The notes under the pieces: model-generated
Database searches by the model: none
What the model was told of the DNA's origin: nothing
Seen by the model: the letters and a program-made list of their open reading frames with translations, nothing else
Source: RGIG9079 sp964567845
Lineage (GTDB): Bacteria; Bacteroidota; Bacteroidia; Bacteroidales; Marinifilaceae
NCBI GenBank assembly: GCA_964567845.1
Contig: CAZMOG010000003.1
Coordinates: 1-55,556 of the forward strand
DNA length: 55,556 nucleotides
Reading direction: 5' to 3'
Made by a program: the position numbers and the translations under genes
In this document: positions 24,853-33,048 of the stretch, in pieces
How the letters are laid out: each line of letters opens with the position of its first letter
Position numbering within the stretch: position 1 is the first letter of the stretch

Positions 24853-25470
24853 ATGGAGAAACAGACATTCCGAATTGGTGTAGGAGGGCCGGTTGGTTCC
24901 GGCAAGACTGCCATTATTGAGGCCATCACCCCAAAACTTTTAGACCAAGGCCTTAAGGTATTAATTATTACAAATGACATAGTAACTACCGAAGATGCCA
25001 AGCATGTACGTAAGACTTTGAAGGGTTTTCTGGCTGAGGAGAGAATAATTGGAGTCGAAACGGGAGCATGCCCCCATACTGCAGTACGCGAAGACCCCTC
25101 GATGAATATTGCGGCGGTCGAGGAGATGGAGGCAAAATTCCCCGACACAGACATTGTATTGATTGAATCGGGAGGTGATAATCTAACTCTCACCTTCAGT
25201 CCGGCATTAGTCGATTTCTTTATCTATGTTATTGATGTTGCAGCCGGCGATAAAATACCACGCAAGGATGGACCGGGAATATCCTACTCCGATATATTGG
25301 TAATCAACAAGATTGATTTGGCCCCATACGTTCATGCAGACCTGAATGTCATGAAGCACGACTCCGAAATTATGCGTCCAGGCAAACCATTTATCTTTAC
25401 AAACTGCATGACAGGGCAAGGTATTGACACCTTGACCAACATGATAATCAATATTGCTGTACTACAATGA
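24853..25470 (+). CDS. ureG: Urease accessory GTPase UreG
   Basis: SIMIBI-class GTPase that delivers nickel to apo-urease. The 205-aa product has P-loop GGPVGSGKT (11-19), the metal-binding C73-P74-H75 in GACPHTAVRED, the ESGGDNL motif and the guanine-specificity NKID. Full length and well conserved. It overlaps ureD by 4 nt (ATGA). Confidence 0.97.
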   Translation: MEKQTFRIGVGGPVGSGKTAIIEAITPKLLDQGLKVLIITNDIVTTEDAKHVRKTLKGFLAEERIIGVETGACPHTAVREDPSMNIAAVEEMEAKFPDTDIVLIESGGDNLTLTFSPALVDFFIYVIDVAAGDKIPRKDGPGISYSDILVINKIDLAPYVHADLNVMKHDSEIMRPGKPFIFTNCMTGQGIDTLTNMIINIAVLQ

Positions 25471-26381
25471 ATCGAGCTCTCTGTCCTAATGAAATAAAGC
25501 CCTACATGCAGGAACCTCCAGCCATGGAGTCCGGTGCGATTGGAAAACATGGAAAACTTTCATTACAGTTTACATTGAATGAAAGTAGTGGTAAGTCATT
25601 CCTATCGAAATGGTATAGGCAGGCTCCGCTAATTGTACAACAAGAACTCTATTTCGATGAAGCAATGCCGGAAATGCCCTGTCTCTACATTTTATCATCG
25701 GGCGGTCCTAATGTTGATGGTGATCGATATGAAATACAGATTAAAATTGAAAGAGGAGCCTTTGCCCATATCTCTACGGGAGCGGCCACAAAAATTGCCG
25801 AAATGAGATACAATCATGCCTCTAACCACCAATCCATAACCATTGAAGATAATGGATATTTAGAGTATATTCCACTTCCGATTATACCATGCAAACATAG
25901 CAGATACCTTAATGACACCAAAATCATAATAGCCCCTACAGCAACTTTAATCTATGCTGAAATATATTGTGCCGGCCGTGAATATTACAATAATGGCGAG
26001 GTTTTTCAATATGACCTGCTATCGATACGTTCAGAATTACGCAACACAAACAATAAACTTCTATTTCATGAAAAGATGGTTATTGAACCTCACAAAATAA
26101 GCCCCACTGTATTAGGAGCTATGAGTACTTACAAACACTTTTCTGAAATCATCATTGCTACTTCAAATCAACATATCGAATCCTTAATAAAAAAACTTTG
26201 CCCATTTCGAAACCCGGACATGGCAATGGGAGTAAATATACTACCCAATAATTGTGGTTTGAACATAAAACTACTTGGCAATAGCGTTGAGGGTTTAAAA
26301 CAAAAAACACGAAACATCTGCTCTATTGTCCGTAAAGAGGTAAAAAACAAAGAGTTACCAACAGAATTTGCATGGAGATAA
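25467..26381 (+). CDS. ureD: Urease accessory protein UreD (UreH)
   Basis: Scaffold of the maturation complex that binds apo-urease together with UreF and UreG. The 304-aa product has the UreD pattern: GKLSLQFTLNESSGKSFL near the N-terminus, LYILSSGGPNVDGDRYEI (about 72-89), HISTGAATKIAEM and LEYIPLPIIPCKHSRY. The family is variable, and this is more divergent than the other accessory proteins but still clear. It follows ureG with a 4-nt overlap and runs 10 nt into the transporter gene. Confidence 0.92.
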   Translation: MNRALCPNEIKPYMQEPPAMESGAIGKHGKLSLQFTLNESSGKSFLSKWYRQAPLIVQQELYFDEAMPEMPCLYILSSGGPNVDGDRYEIQIKIERGAFAHISTGAATKIAEMRYNHASNHQSITIEDNGYLEYIPLPIIPCKHSRYLNDTKIIIAPTATLIYAEIYCAGREYYNNGEVFQYDLLSIRSELRNTNNKLLFHEKMVIEPHKISPTVLGAMSTYKHFSEIIIATSNQHIESLIKKLCPFRNPDMAMGVNILPNNCGLNIKLLGNSVEGLKQKTRNICSIVRKEVKNKELPTEFAWR

Positions 26382-27352
26382 AAGTTATGAAAGAGCAATA
26401 TAAACTTCCTGCTATTTTTTCTATTGACTTCTGGAAAATAATATTTCGGGGAGTATCACAAGTTATGTTTCAAGAGAACTGCTGGGGAGGAATACTTTTC
26501 ATGACAGGAATCTTTTGGGGATCATACTACAGCGGTTTCCCATCGGTTGCATGGGGTGCTGTTACAGGTGTTGTTGTTTCCACACTAACCGGATATATAT
26601 TAAAACTATCACCGGAAGATGGAGACATGGGACTATGGGGCTACAATGGAGTTTTGATCGGATGTGCCATGCCGACATTTTTAGGCAACACCCTTTCAAT
26701 GTGGTTAACCCTTATTCTCTTTGCATCAACAAGCACATGGATCCTTCTTGGAATGAATAGAGTGTTGAAGAGATTTAAAGTCACAGCATATACATTTCCA
26801 TTTGTATTATTAACAATATTTATACTCCTGGCTACAAGAGTAATGCACGGTCTTCCGGCTCCCTACCTAAGTGTACCGGAATTACCTGGGCCCTTCTCTT
26901 CGGACTTAAATATCAATTTTACATCATTGATAACATATTGGTTAAAGGGAATCAGTCAGGTATTTTTAATAAACTCTGCAATAACCGGAATAATATTTAT
27001 CATTGCTTTGTGGATATGTAACCGTTGGGCTGCCTTTTGGGCCTGCTTATCCTCGGCAATTGCTTTGGGTATTGCTATACTACTGGAATGCGACAGCCAT
27101 TACATTGCCAATGGGCTGTTTGGATTTAGCCCTGTTTTGACTGGTATTGCTGTGGGATGTACATTCCATAATGTAAATTGGAGAACCGCTATATATGCAT
27201 GTATAGCTGTTATCGTAACTGTATACATTCAGGCAGCAATGGATACAATAGTCGTCCCATGGGGATTGCCAACCCTTACAGCTCCATTCTGCATTGCAAC
27301 ATGGCTCTTTATGCTACCACAACTAAAATTGAATAAATGTACTAAGATATAA
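26372..27352 (+). CDS. Urea transporter (UT family)
   Basis: Channel-like urea transporter of the UT family (eukaryotic UT-A/B and bacterial Yut/dvUT). The 326-aa product has about ten hydrophobic segments and two related halves. The half-repeat motifs are GDMGLWGYNGVLIGCAMPTF (about 76-95) and NGLFGFSPVLTGIAVGCTF (about 249-267). The listed start ATG 26372 overlaps ureD by 10 nt; ATG 26387, five codons on, is equally possible. It supplies urea to the cytoplasmic urease. It is 3 nt before crcB. Confidence 0.93.
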   Translation: MEIKVMKEQYKLPAIFSIDFWKIIFRGVSQVMFQENCWGGILFMTGIFWGSYYSGFPSVAWGAVTGVVVSTLTGYILKLSPEDGDMGLWGYNGVLIGCAMPTFLGNTLSMWLTLILFASTSTWILLGMNRVLKRFKVTAYTFPFVLLTIFILLATRVMHGLPAPYLSVPELPGPFSSDLNINFTSLITYWLKGISQVFLINSAITGIIFIIALWICNRWAAFWACLSSAIALGIAILLECDSHYIANGLFGFSPVLTGIAVGCTFHNVNWRTAIYACIAVIVTVYIQAAMDTIVVPWGLPTLTAPFCIATWLFMLPQLKLNKCTKI

Positions 27353-27355
27353 GAT

Positions 27356-27739
27356 ATGGATTTGATAAAAGGAATGTTAATCGCCGGCAGTGGTGGCTTC
27401 ATAGGTACATGCTGCCGTTTTTTGGTAGGAAAAATGTGTTCACACTACATTCACGGAGCATTTCCATGGGGTACATTCATTGTGAATATCGTTGGTAGTT
27501 TTATTATTGGAATTCTTTTTGGATTGGCAGAAAAGACTCAGCTTATCTCTACAAATGTGAACCTCTTGTTAATAACAGGATTCTGTGGAGGCTTTACCAC
27601 ATTCTCGTCGCTTTCACACGATATGCTGGTACTGCTTCAGAACCGTCAATGGCCGGTGTTTATTCTTTACGCAACATTAACCTTTGTACTTGGATTACTG
27701 CTTGTTTGGGCCGGGAGAGGGTTAATAATTAAGAGTTAG
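27356..27739 (+). CDS. crcB: Fluoride channel CrcB/Fluc
   Basis: Dual-topology fluoride-selective channel that lets toxic fluoride leave the cell. The 127-aa product has four helices and the family motifs: SGGFIGTCCRFLVG near the N-terminus, WGTFIVNIVGSFIIG with the pore Asn (about residues 39-53), and GFCGGFTTFSSLSHDM (about 80-95) with the Phe-box and central Na+ loop. One gene is enough for a homodimer. It follows the urea transporter by 3 nt and ends the urease operon. Fluoride is a classic urease inhibitor, so the linkage may be functional. I see no fluoride riboswitch before it. Confidence 0.95.
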   Translation: MDLIKGMLIAGSGGFIGTCCRFLVGKMCSHYIHGAFPWGTFIVNIVGSFIIGILFGLAEKTQLISTNVNLLLITGFCGGFTTFSSLSHDMLVLLQNRQWPVFILYATLTFVLGLLLVWAGRGLIIKS

Positions 27740-27751
27740 AAAAATCGTGCG

Positions 27752-27830
27752 AGGTGAGAGCAATGCCAAATTTATTTGAGTATTGCCGAGCCGCAGCCGA
27801 TTTTGCGGCACTGCGAGCAGTGGCGAACAT
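27752..27830 (+). repeat. Three-hairpin intergenic element after the urease operon
   Basis: Three hairpins follow one another: 27760-27786 (GCAATGC..ATTGC with inner CAAAT-TT-ATTTG), 27790-27809 (GCCGCA..TGCGGC), and 27809-27822 (CACTGC-GA-GCAGTG). The GC-rich third is much stiffer than the surrounding AT-rich DNA. It has no T tract on either side, so it is not a standard terminator. The layout resembles interspersed palindromic elements in Bacteroidales genomes, but copy number cannot be checked from this window. Confidence 0.5.
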
Positions 27831-27841
27831 TAGAGAATAAA

Positions 27842-27865
27842 CAAGGCAACCTTTCGGTTGCCTTG

Positions 27866-27866
<1 letters not shown>
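27842..27866 (-). terminator. Terminator of tRNA-His
   Basis: CAAGGCAAC and GTTGCCTTG form a 9-bp stem around a CGAAAG/CTTTCG loop. Read on the minus strand it starts in the CCA end of tRNA-His and is followed by TTTATTC. On the plus strand it could also stop read-through from crcB. Confidence 0.8.
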
Positions 27867-27943
<77 letters not shown>

Positions 27944-27960
27944 ATCGCTGTTTTGCGGTG

Positions 27961-27968
27961 CAAAGATA
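27961..27968 (-). promoter_or_regulatory. -7 element of tRNA-His
   Basis: The minus strand reads TATCTTTG, a perfect TAnnTTTG, 17 nt before the tRNA 5' end. Confidence 0.65.
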
Positions 27969-28030
27969 AAGCATTACTTTGAATCCTGCAAGAGTTTTAT
28001 AAAAGTTTTTTCTTGAAATTAAGAATCAGC

Positions 28031-28627
28031 CTACAAACGACTGGTATCAATTGCTCCGGATGCAATCTCATTTGCTGCCACACAGAGCATTTCATACCAC
28101 TCTTCTCCATATTTGCGAATGAGTGCCTCCTTCAAAAAACGGTACAAAGGCATCTGCTCACGCTCTCCCTTCTTGAAGGCACATTTGCAGATACTCCATT
28201 TGTGAACATTTACCGCCTCAAAACTATCATAACGTTTTATGCGAACAGGATAGAGGTGGCAGGAGAGAGGTTTTCTAAATGAACACTCTCCTGCCGCCCA
28301 AGCCTTTTCTATTGCACACCAACAAGAACCGCCTTCGTCAATTGCGTATGCACACTCAACTCCGTTGATTAGAGGAGTAACCAAATCTCCATCCTTATCA
28401 ACCTCGCCAAATCCACATTCTGCTACCGAGGCAATACCTGCCGGTTTCATATACTTTTTAATCGAGTCATAATTCTCTTCAATTTGCTTCAATTCACCCT
28501 CTTCAAGCGGCGCACCGCCATCACCTTCAATACAGCAGGCCCCTTTACACTGCGCCAAATCGCATGAAAAGTGTTTCTCAAACAGATCAAAGGTTACTAT
28601 GGAATCCTCGATTTGTATCATAATCAA
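28031..28627 (-). CDS. DUF3109 family cysteine-rich protein
   Basis: A 198-aa soluble protein with the DUF3109 pattern, related to the YkgJ-type zinc- or iron-binding cysteine proteins. Cysteine motifs are FSCDLAQCKGACCIEGDGGA (residues about 19-38), CAYAIDEGGSCWCAIEKA (about 91-108), a C-x3-LYPVRIKRYD segment and WSICKCAF. They probably bind a metal. It lies 4 nt after gpmI, so the two are cotranscribed. Function unknown. Confidence 0.85.
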   Translation of the reverse strand: MIMIQIEDSIVTFDLFEKHFSCDLAQCKGACCIEGDGGAPLEEGELKQIEENYDSIKKYMKPAGIASVAECGFGEVDKDGDLVTPLINGVECAYAIDEGGSCWCAIEKAWAAGECSFRKPLSCHLYPVRIKRYDSFEAVNVHKWSICKCAFKKGEREQMPLYRFLKEALIRKYGEEWYEMLCVAANEIASGAIDTSRL

Positions 28628-28631
28628 ACAA

Positions 28632-30158
28632 TTACTTTACAATAAGAGATTTTCCTGTCATTTCTGCAGGCTGTGCAACACCCATAATATCCAATACAGT
28701 TGGAGCTACATCGGCCAAAACACCTGAATTCAAGCTCTTACCCTGCTGGTTTGTTACCCAGATACATGGAACCGGGTTTAATGAGTGCGCAGTATTTGGT
28801 GAGCCATCGGTATTAACTGCATTGTCGGCATTTCCGTGGTCGGCAATAATCAACACGTCGTAACCATTAGCCTCTGCCGCAGTAACCACTTTGTTTACAC
28901 AGTTGTCAACGGTCTCTACTGCTTTCTGAATTGCAGAATAGACTCCTGTGTGACCAACCATATCTCCATTTGCAAAGTTCAAACAGATAAAATCGGCAGA
29001 TTTGTTATTAAGCTCAGCAACCAACTTGTCTGCAACCTCGGGTGCTGACATTTCAGGCTGCAAATCGTATGTTGCTACCTTTGGAGAAGGAACAAGGATA
29101 CGAGCCTCATTCTCGAATTGAGCCTCACGACCTCCATTGAAGAAGAATGTTACGTGTGCATATTTCTCGGTCTCGGCAATTCTCAACTGCTTCAAACCGG
29201 CCTTACTGATAACCTCACCAAGAGTATTCTCGACATTCTGCTTGTCAAACAAGATATGCAAACCTGTAAACTTAGCATCGTATGGGGTCATACAACAATA
29301 GTACAATGGAATTGTGTGCATTCCATTTTCGGGCATATCTGTCTGAGTCAGGGCAATAGTCAACTCTTTTGCACGGTCATTTCTGTAGTTAATGAAGATA
29401 ACCATATCTCCCTCCTCAACAACAGCTAATGGATTTCCTGCCTGATCAACATGAACAATAGGCTTGATAAACTCGTCGGTTACTCCGGCCTCATAACTCT
29501 CCTCCATTGCCTTTACCATATCGGTATATGGAGTTCCTTTACCACAGACAATCAAATCGTATGCCTCTTTTATACGCTCCCAACGGTTATCGCGATCCAT
29601 TGCATAGTAACGTCCTATAATCGAGGCGATATATCCTGCACTTTGTGCCATGTGCTCCTCAAGCTCCTTGATAAAACCAATTCCACTCTTTGGATCTGTA
29701 TCACGACCATCCATAAAGCAGTGAACGTAAGTTTTGTCTATGCCATAGGTCTTTGAAACCTCGCACAATTTCTTCAAATGCTCCAAAGAACTGTGTACTC
29801 CTCCATCAGAAACAAGACCCATAAAGTGTACCTTCTTGCCATTAGCCTTAGCATAATCGAATGCAGCAGTCACCTCAGGGTTTTGATAAATTGTATTCTC
29901 GCGACAAGCCTTATTGATACGAACCAAATCCTGGTCAACCACACGACCTGCTCCGATATTCAAGTGACCAACCTCGGAATTACCCATCTGACCATCAGGC
30001 AATCCAACGTTCTCGCCACATGTCAACAACTGCGAATGTGGATACTTTCCATACAAAGATGAGATAAAAGGAGTTGGAGTTGATGCAATTGCATCGGTAG
30101 AATCTTGCTTTCCAATTCCCCATCCATCAAGAATCATCAATAAAACTCTGTTATTCAT
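28632..30158 (-). CDS. gpmI: 2,3-bisphosphoglycerate-independent phosphoglycerate mutase
   Basis: Glycolytic enzyme converting 3-phosphoglycerate to 2-phosphoglycerate with Mn2+. The 508-aa product has the alkaline-phosphatase-type metal core: LMILDGWGIG (metal Asp, about residues 6-15), the phosphoserine nucleophile in MGNSEVGHLN, the HCFMDGRDT motif, and IADHGNADNA near the C-terminus. Full length. It starts a two-gene unit with DUF3109, with a TAACTTTA -7 element at 30199-30206. Confidence 0.97.
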   Translation of the reverse strand: MNNRVLLMILDGWGIGKQDSTDAIASTPTPFISSLYGKYPHSQLLTCGENVGLPDGQMGNSEVGHLNIGAGRVVDQDLVRINKACRENTIYQNPEVTAAFDYAKANGKKVHFMGLVSDGGVHSSLEHLKKLCEVSKTYGIDKTYVHCFMDGRDTDPKSGIGFIKELEEHMAQSAGYIASIIGRYYAMDRDNRWERIKEAYDLIVCGKGTPYTDMVKAMEESYEAGVTDEFIKPIVHVDQAGNPLAVVEEGDMVIFINYRNDRAKELTIALTQTDMPENGMHTIPLYYCCMTPYDAKFTGLHILFDKQNVENTLGEVISKAGLKQLRIAETEKYAHVTFFFNGGREAQFENEARILVPSPKVATYDLQPEMSAPEVADKLVAELNNKSADFICLNFANGDMVGHTGVYSAIQKAVETVDNCVNKVVTAAEANGYDVLIIADHGNADNAVNTDGSPNTAHSLNPVPCIWVTNQQGKSLNSGVLADVAPTVLDIMGVAQPAEMTGKSLIVK

Positions 30159-30198
30159 TGTATTTAAATTTAGTTAATATTTTTCTACTTCAAGATTG

Positions 30199-30206
30199 TA
30201 AAGTTA
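30199..30206 (-). promoter_or_regulatory. Probable -7 element of gpmI
   Basis: The minus strand reads TAACTTTA, one base from TAnnTTTG, giving a leader of about 35 nt before the gpmI ATG. Confidence 0.45.
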
Positions 30207-30228
30207 GTAAAAAAAGAGAAAACACCAA

Positions 30229-30558
30229 CTATCTTATAACTGAAACCGATGTTGAATCAGTTATAACCATGTCTGACCAATCCAAATTTGAAATTAATGT
30301 AACTCCGCCACTGTTTATTGTAGAAAAATAGCCTATTCTGGAAATGAAGCTCAAAATATCCTCGCCTATCCGAGCCGCTGCAAGGCAAAGAGTTCCGGGC
30401 ACAACCATTCCGGCATAAAACTCTACCCCATGTTCTTCTGGCTTATTTCTACTCAATTCTCCCCAACCACAAACTCTTTTTCCATCATAAAGCACATAAG
30501 CACTCTTCAATAGAGTACCGTTAGGAGTAAGAAGATAGTTCGAGGCTATTTTTCTCAT
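30229..30558 (-). CDS. Amidohydrolase-like protein without catalytic barrel
   Basis: A 109-aa protein whose two ends match the two ends of Bacteroidales metal-dependent amidohydrolases. Residues 1-54 (MRKIASNYLL..VEFYAGMVVPG) look like the N-terminal beta-sandwich half that normally leads into VNAHCHLE. Residues about 73-109 (IGYFSTINSGGVTLISNLDW) look like the C-terminal half after the barrel, where GSFxxGxxPGVxLI is usual. The roughly 280-residue TIM barrel with its HxH metal site is absent, so no hydrolase activity is expected. The frame is open, and its ATG overlaps the DUF4296 stop (ATGA), so it is probably still translated. It is either a decayed enzyme or a re-used beta-sandwich. Confidence 0.6.
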   Translation of the reverse strand: MRKIASNYLLTPNGTLLKSAYVLYDGKRVCGWGELSRNKPEEHGVEFYAGMVVPGTLCLAAARIGEDILSFISRIGYFSTINSGGVTLISNLDWSDMVITDSTSVSVIR

Positions 30559-31559
30559 TGTAATGTATCGTGAACCAACACCGACTTTTTATCCGTAACA
30601 ATAATTGAATCGCCCAATATAACATAACTTCGTATTCTGCGCTCAAAATCGCGCTCCTGCTCAAGTTTTGCTGTTGGGGACAAATATTGATTATACAGCC
30701 CCACCTTGGTAGCATACCCATATTTTGGAACTATTGTATCATCGGTATCAACAATAAATTTCAATTGGAATGTGGCAAATGTAGAATCTACGTAATAACT
30801 CCATGAATAAGAGTGAAAAGTAGTATCTTTTGCCAAATTTATTGGGTGTATCTTAAAGGTATCAATACGCACTCGTAACTCATTAACCAGGAATGAATCC
30901 TGTCTACGCTCGTAATCAAACACAGAATCATAGCGAACAGCCCTACCTGCTTCGTTAACCACAGAATCTATACGTATAAAATGCTCTTTTAACCATGTTG
31001 AATCAACATAGTAGAGTGTATCCTTATTGTAATTTCTCAAGAAATACGAAACAATCTGCGGGCGTTTTGAGGTTATAATTGAGTCACTCTTGAAACCATA
31101 CTCAAAAAAGAACTTTCCACCCTTTAAGTTAGCCAAAGTAATTGTTGTATCTTTTGTCCAACCATTAACCCAAAGAGTATCGGGATGGGGTAATATATTT
31201 ACCGAATCGTTGATACGGAGCTGTGCCAATTCACGTTTCACAACAGTTAAACGTCGATTGAGAGAGTCAACTACATCCTTGTAGATCTGCTCAAAGAGCG
31301 CCGTATTACGAGAGTAATAATCAATACAACTGTCAAACTCAGCTCTTGTCACTCCATAGCGGTTCAACAACTCTCCATAGAAAGAGTAATTTTTTCTATC
31401 GGTCAATCCCATAGAGTTTCGCTTACCTTCAGCCAACACTGCATCGGCCAAATGGACCTCCACCATCATTTTAGTGAATTTCTCACGCTCCATTGGAGCA
31501 TTATCTGTACATCCCCAAAGAGTAATTAACAATAATATGTATACTATAAAGTTTCTCAT
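30555..31559 (-). CDS. DUF4296 family lipoprotein
   Basis: A 334-aa lipoprotein with signal peptide and lipobox LWGC (lipidated C17). The N-terminal part (KFTKMMVEVHLADAVLAEGK, about residues 27-46) is the DUF4296 signature of Bacteroidota; the rest is a charged, Asp/Ser-rich region with a coiled-coil-like segment. Function unknown. It is joined to mlaF by a 1-nt stop/start overlap (TAATG) and to the amidohydrolase-like gene by 4 nt. Confidence 0.85.
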   Translation of the reverse strand: MRNFIVYILLLITLWGCTDNAPMEREKFTKMMVEVHLADAVLAEGKRNSMGLTDRKNYSFYGELLNRYGVTRAEFDSCIDYYSRNTALFEQIYKDVVDSLNRRLTVVKRELAQLRINDSVNILPHPDTLWVNGWTKDTTITLANLKGGKFFFEYGFKSDSIITSKRPQIVSYFLRNYNKDTLYYVDSTWLKEHFIRIDSVVNEAGRAVRYDSVFDYERRQDSFLVNELRVRIDTFKIHPINLAKDTTFHSYSWSYYVDSTFATFQLKFIVDTDDTIVPKYGYATKVGLYNQYLSPTAKLEQERDFERRIRSYVILGDSIIVTDKKSVLVHDTLQ

Positions 31560-32311
31560 TACAACTCTTTTCTCAACTTTTTCAATAACTCCGATGAGAA
31601 TATAAATTCATTAAGCGACCCTGTGCCGGTTGTTAATATTTCTCCACTTGTTCCGGACCACCCCATTTTTCCCTGATTAATGAAGAGTATCTTTTCACCA
31701 ATACCAAAAACAGAATTCATGTCATGAGTATTTACCACTGTAGTCATATTATACTCGTGAGTCAATTCCATTATCAACTCATCAATAACCACCGAAGTGT
31801 ATGGATCCAGGCCTGAATTCGGTTCATCACAAAACAGAAACTTTGGTTGCATCACAATTGCTCGGGCAATTGCCACTCGTTTTTTCATTCCACCACTGAT
31901 TTCAGCGGGATAGTGACTGTCAACACCTTCAAGATTGACTCGTTCAAGACAGAAACGCGCTCTTTCAACCTTTTCTGCATAGGACATCTTTGTAAACAAC
32001 CCTAAGGGGAACATGACATTTTCAAGAACTGTTTGAGAATCAAACAATGCCCCTCCCTGAAAAACAACTCCTATCTGGGAACGTATTTCTCGCAAAGTTT
32101 TTTCATTGGCAACAGTAAGATCCTTATCATCAAAATATATGTGTCCACTATCAACAGAATGGATTCCTATCAAAGATTTAAGCAAAACTGTCTTTCCGGA
32201 TCCACTCTTTCCAATGATAAGATTTACCTTACCTTGATCAAACGAGAAGTTTATATCACTCAATACCGGACTGCCGTCGAATGATTTATTTAGATGCTCT
32301 ACTCTAATCAT
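31559..32311 (-). CDS. mlaF: ABC transporter ATP-binding protein, MlaF type
   Basis: ATPase of the MCE/Mla lipid-transport system of the cell envelope. The 250-aa product has Walker A GKSGSGKTVLL (about 33-43), signature ISGGMKKRVAIARA (about 138-151), Walker B FLFCDEPNSGLDP and the His in NTHDMNS. GGMKKR is typical of the MlaF branch. It overlaps the mlaE stop by 1 nt. No mlaD (MCE-domain) gene is in the operon. Confidence 0.9.
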   Translation of the reverse strand: MIRVEHLNKSFDGSPVLSDINFSFDQGKVNLIIGKSGSGKTVLLKSLIGIHSVDSGHIYFDDKDLTVANEKTLREIRSQIGVVFQGGALFDSQTVLENVMFPLGLFTKMSYAEKVERARFCLERVNLEGVDSHYPAEISGGMKKRVAIARAIVMQPKFLFCDEPNSGLDPYTSVVIDELIMELTHEYNMTTVVNTHDMNSVFGIGEKILFINQGKMGWSGTSGEILTTGTGSLNEFIFSSELLKKLRKEL

Positions 32312-33048
32312 TACAACATTAATTGAGTTATAACCAAATTAACCATCAAGATAATAATACTACTATCTACTACCGCTTTAGTGCTGGCCTTTCCTACCTC
32401 TAATGCTCCGCCACTTACATAGTATCCATAAAATGCCGGAACTGTTGTATAAATAAAGGCAAAGAATACACACTTAACTGCAGAGTATGTAATATCAAAC
32501 ACCCTAAAGTCCATATTCAAGCCCTGTATATAATCACCTACTCCAACAACTCCTGCCGAGAGTCCCGCAACCAATCCTCCTATCATTCCAATAAAAGAGC
32601 TGAATATAAATAGTATCGGATTGATAAACATTGCAGCTACAACTTTAGGCGTCACCAAATATGATACAGAATTCACACCCATAGTCTCCATTGCCTCTAT
32701 CTGCTCTGTAATACGCATTGTTCCAATTTCTGAAGCAATATTACTACCTATCTTTCCTGCTAGAATAAGACTCACGATTGTTGACGAGAACTCCAATAGC
32801 AGTGTTTGACGGGTAAGAAATCCGATCAGTGCTTTAGGCAATAGCGGACTACTCATGTTATTGGCACCTTGCAATGTAACAACCGCACCAATAAAGAATG
32901 ATATAATCGTTACCAGAAAAATTGAACTCAAACCTAAATTGTCCAACTCTATAACAAAGTTCTTTACATAGACTTTAAACCTTTCAGGTTTAGTAAACAT
33001 CTTCGCTATAAAGGTGACATACCTGCCAAATGTAACTATAAATTTCAT
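32311..33048 (-). CDS. mlaE: MlaE-family ABC transporter permease
   Basis: Inner-membrane permease of the Mla/MCE phospholipid-transport family, 245 aa with about five helices. Family hallmarks are TIISFFIGAVVTLQGANNMS, the GKIGSNIASEIGTMRITEQIEAME coupling segment (about residues 118-141), and GMIGGLVAGLSAGVVG. It overlaps the CNNM gene by 4 nt upstream and mlaF by 1 nt downstream. It should maintain outer-membrane lipid asymmetry, as inferred from the family. Confidence 0.92.
   Translation of the reverse strand: MKFIVTFGRYVTFIAKMFTKPERFKVYVKNFVIELDNLGLSSIFLVTIISFFIGAVVTLQGANNMSSPLLPKALIGFLTRQTLLLEFSSTIVSLILAGKIGSNIASEIGTMRITEQIEAMETMGVNSVSYLVTPKVVAAMFINPILFIFSSFIGMIGGLVAGLSAGVVGVGDYIQGLNMDFRVFDITYSAVKCVFFAFIYTTVPAFYGYYVSGGALEVGKASTKAVVDSSIIILMVNLVITQLML

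Noticed and set aside
27740..27830. Fluoride riboswitch or rho-independent terminator after crcB
   Set aside because: The hairpins lie downstream of crcB, not upstream, and no T tract follows.
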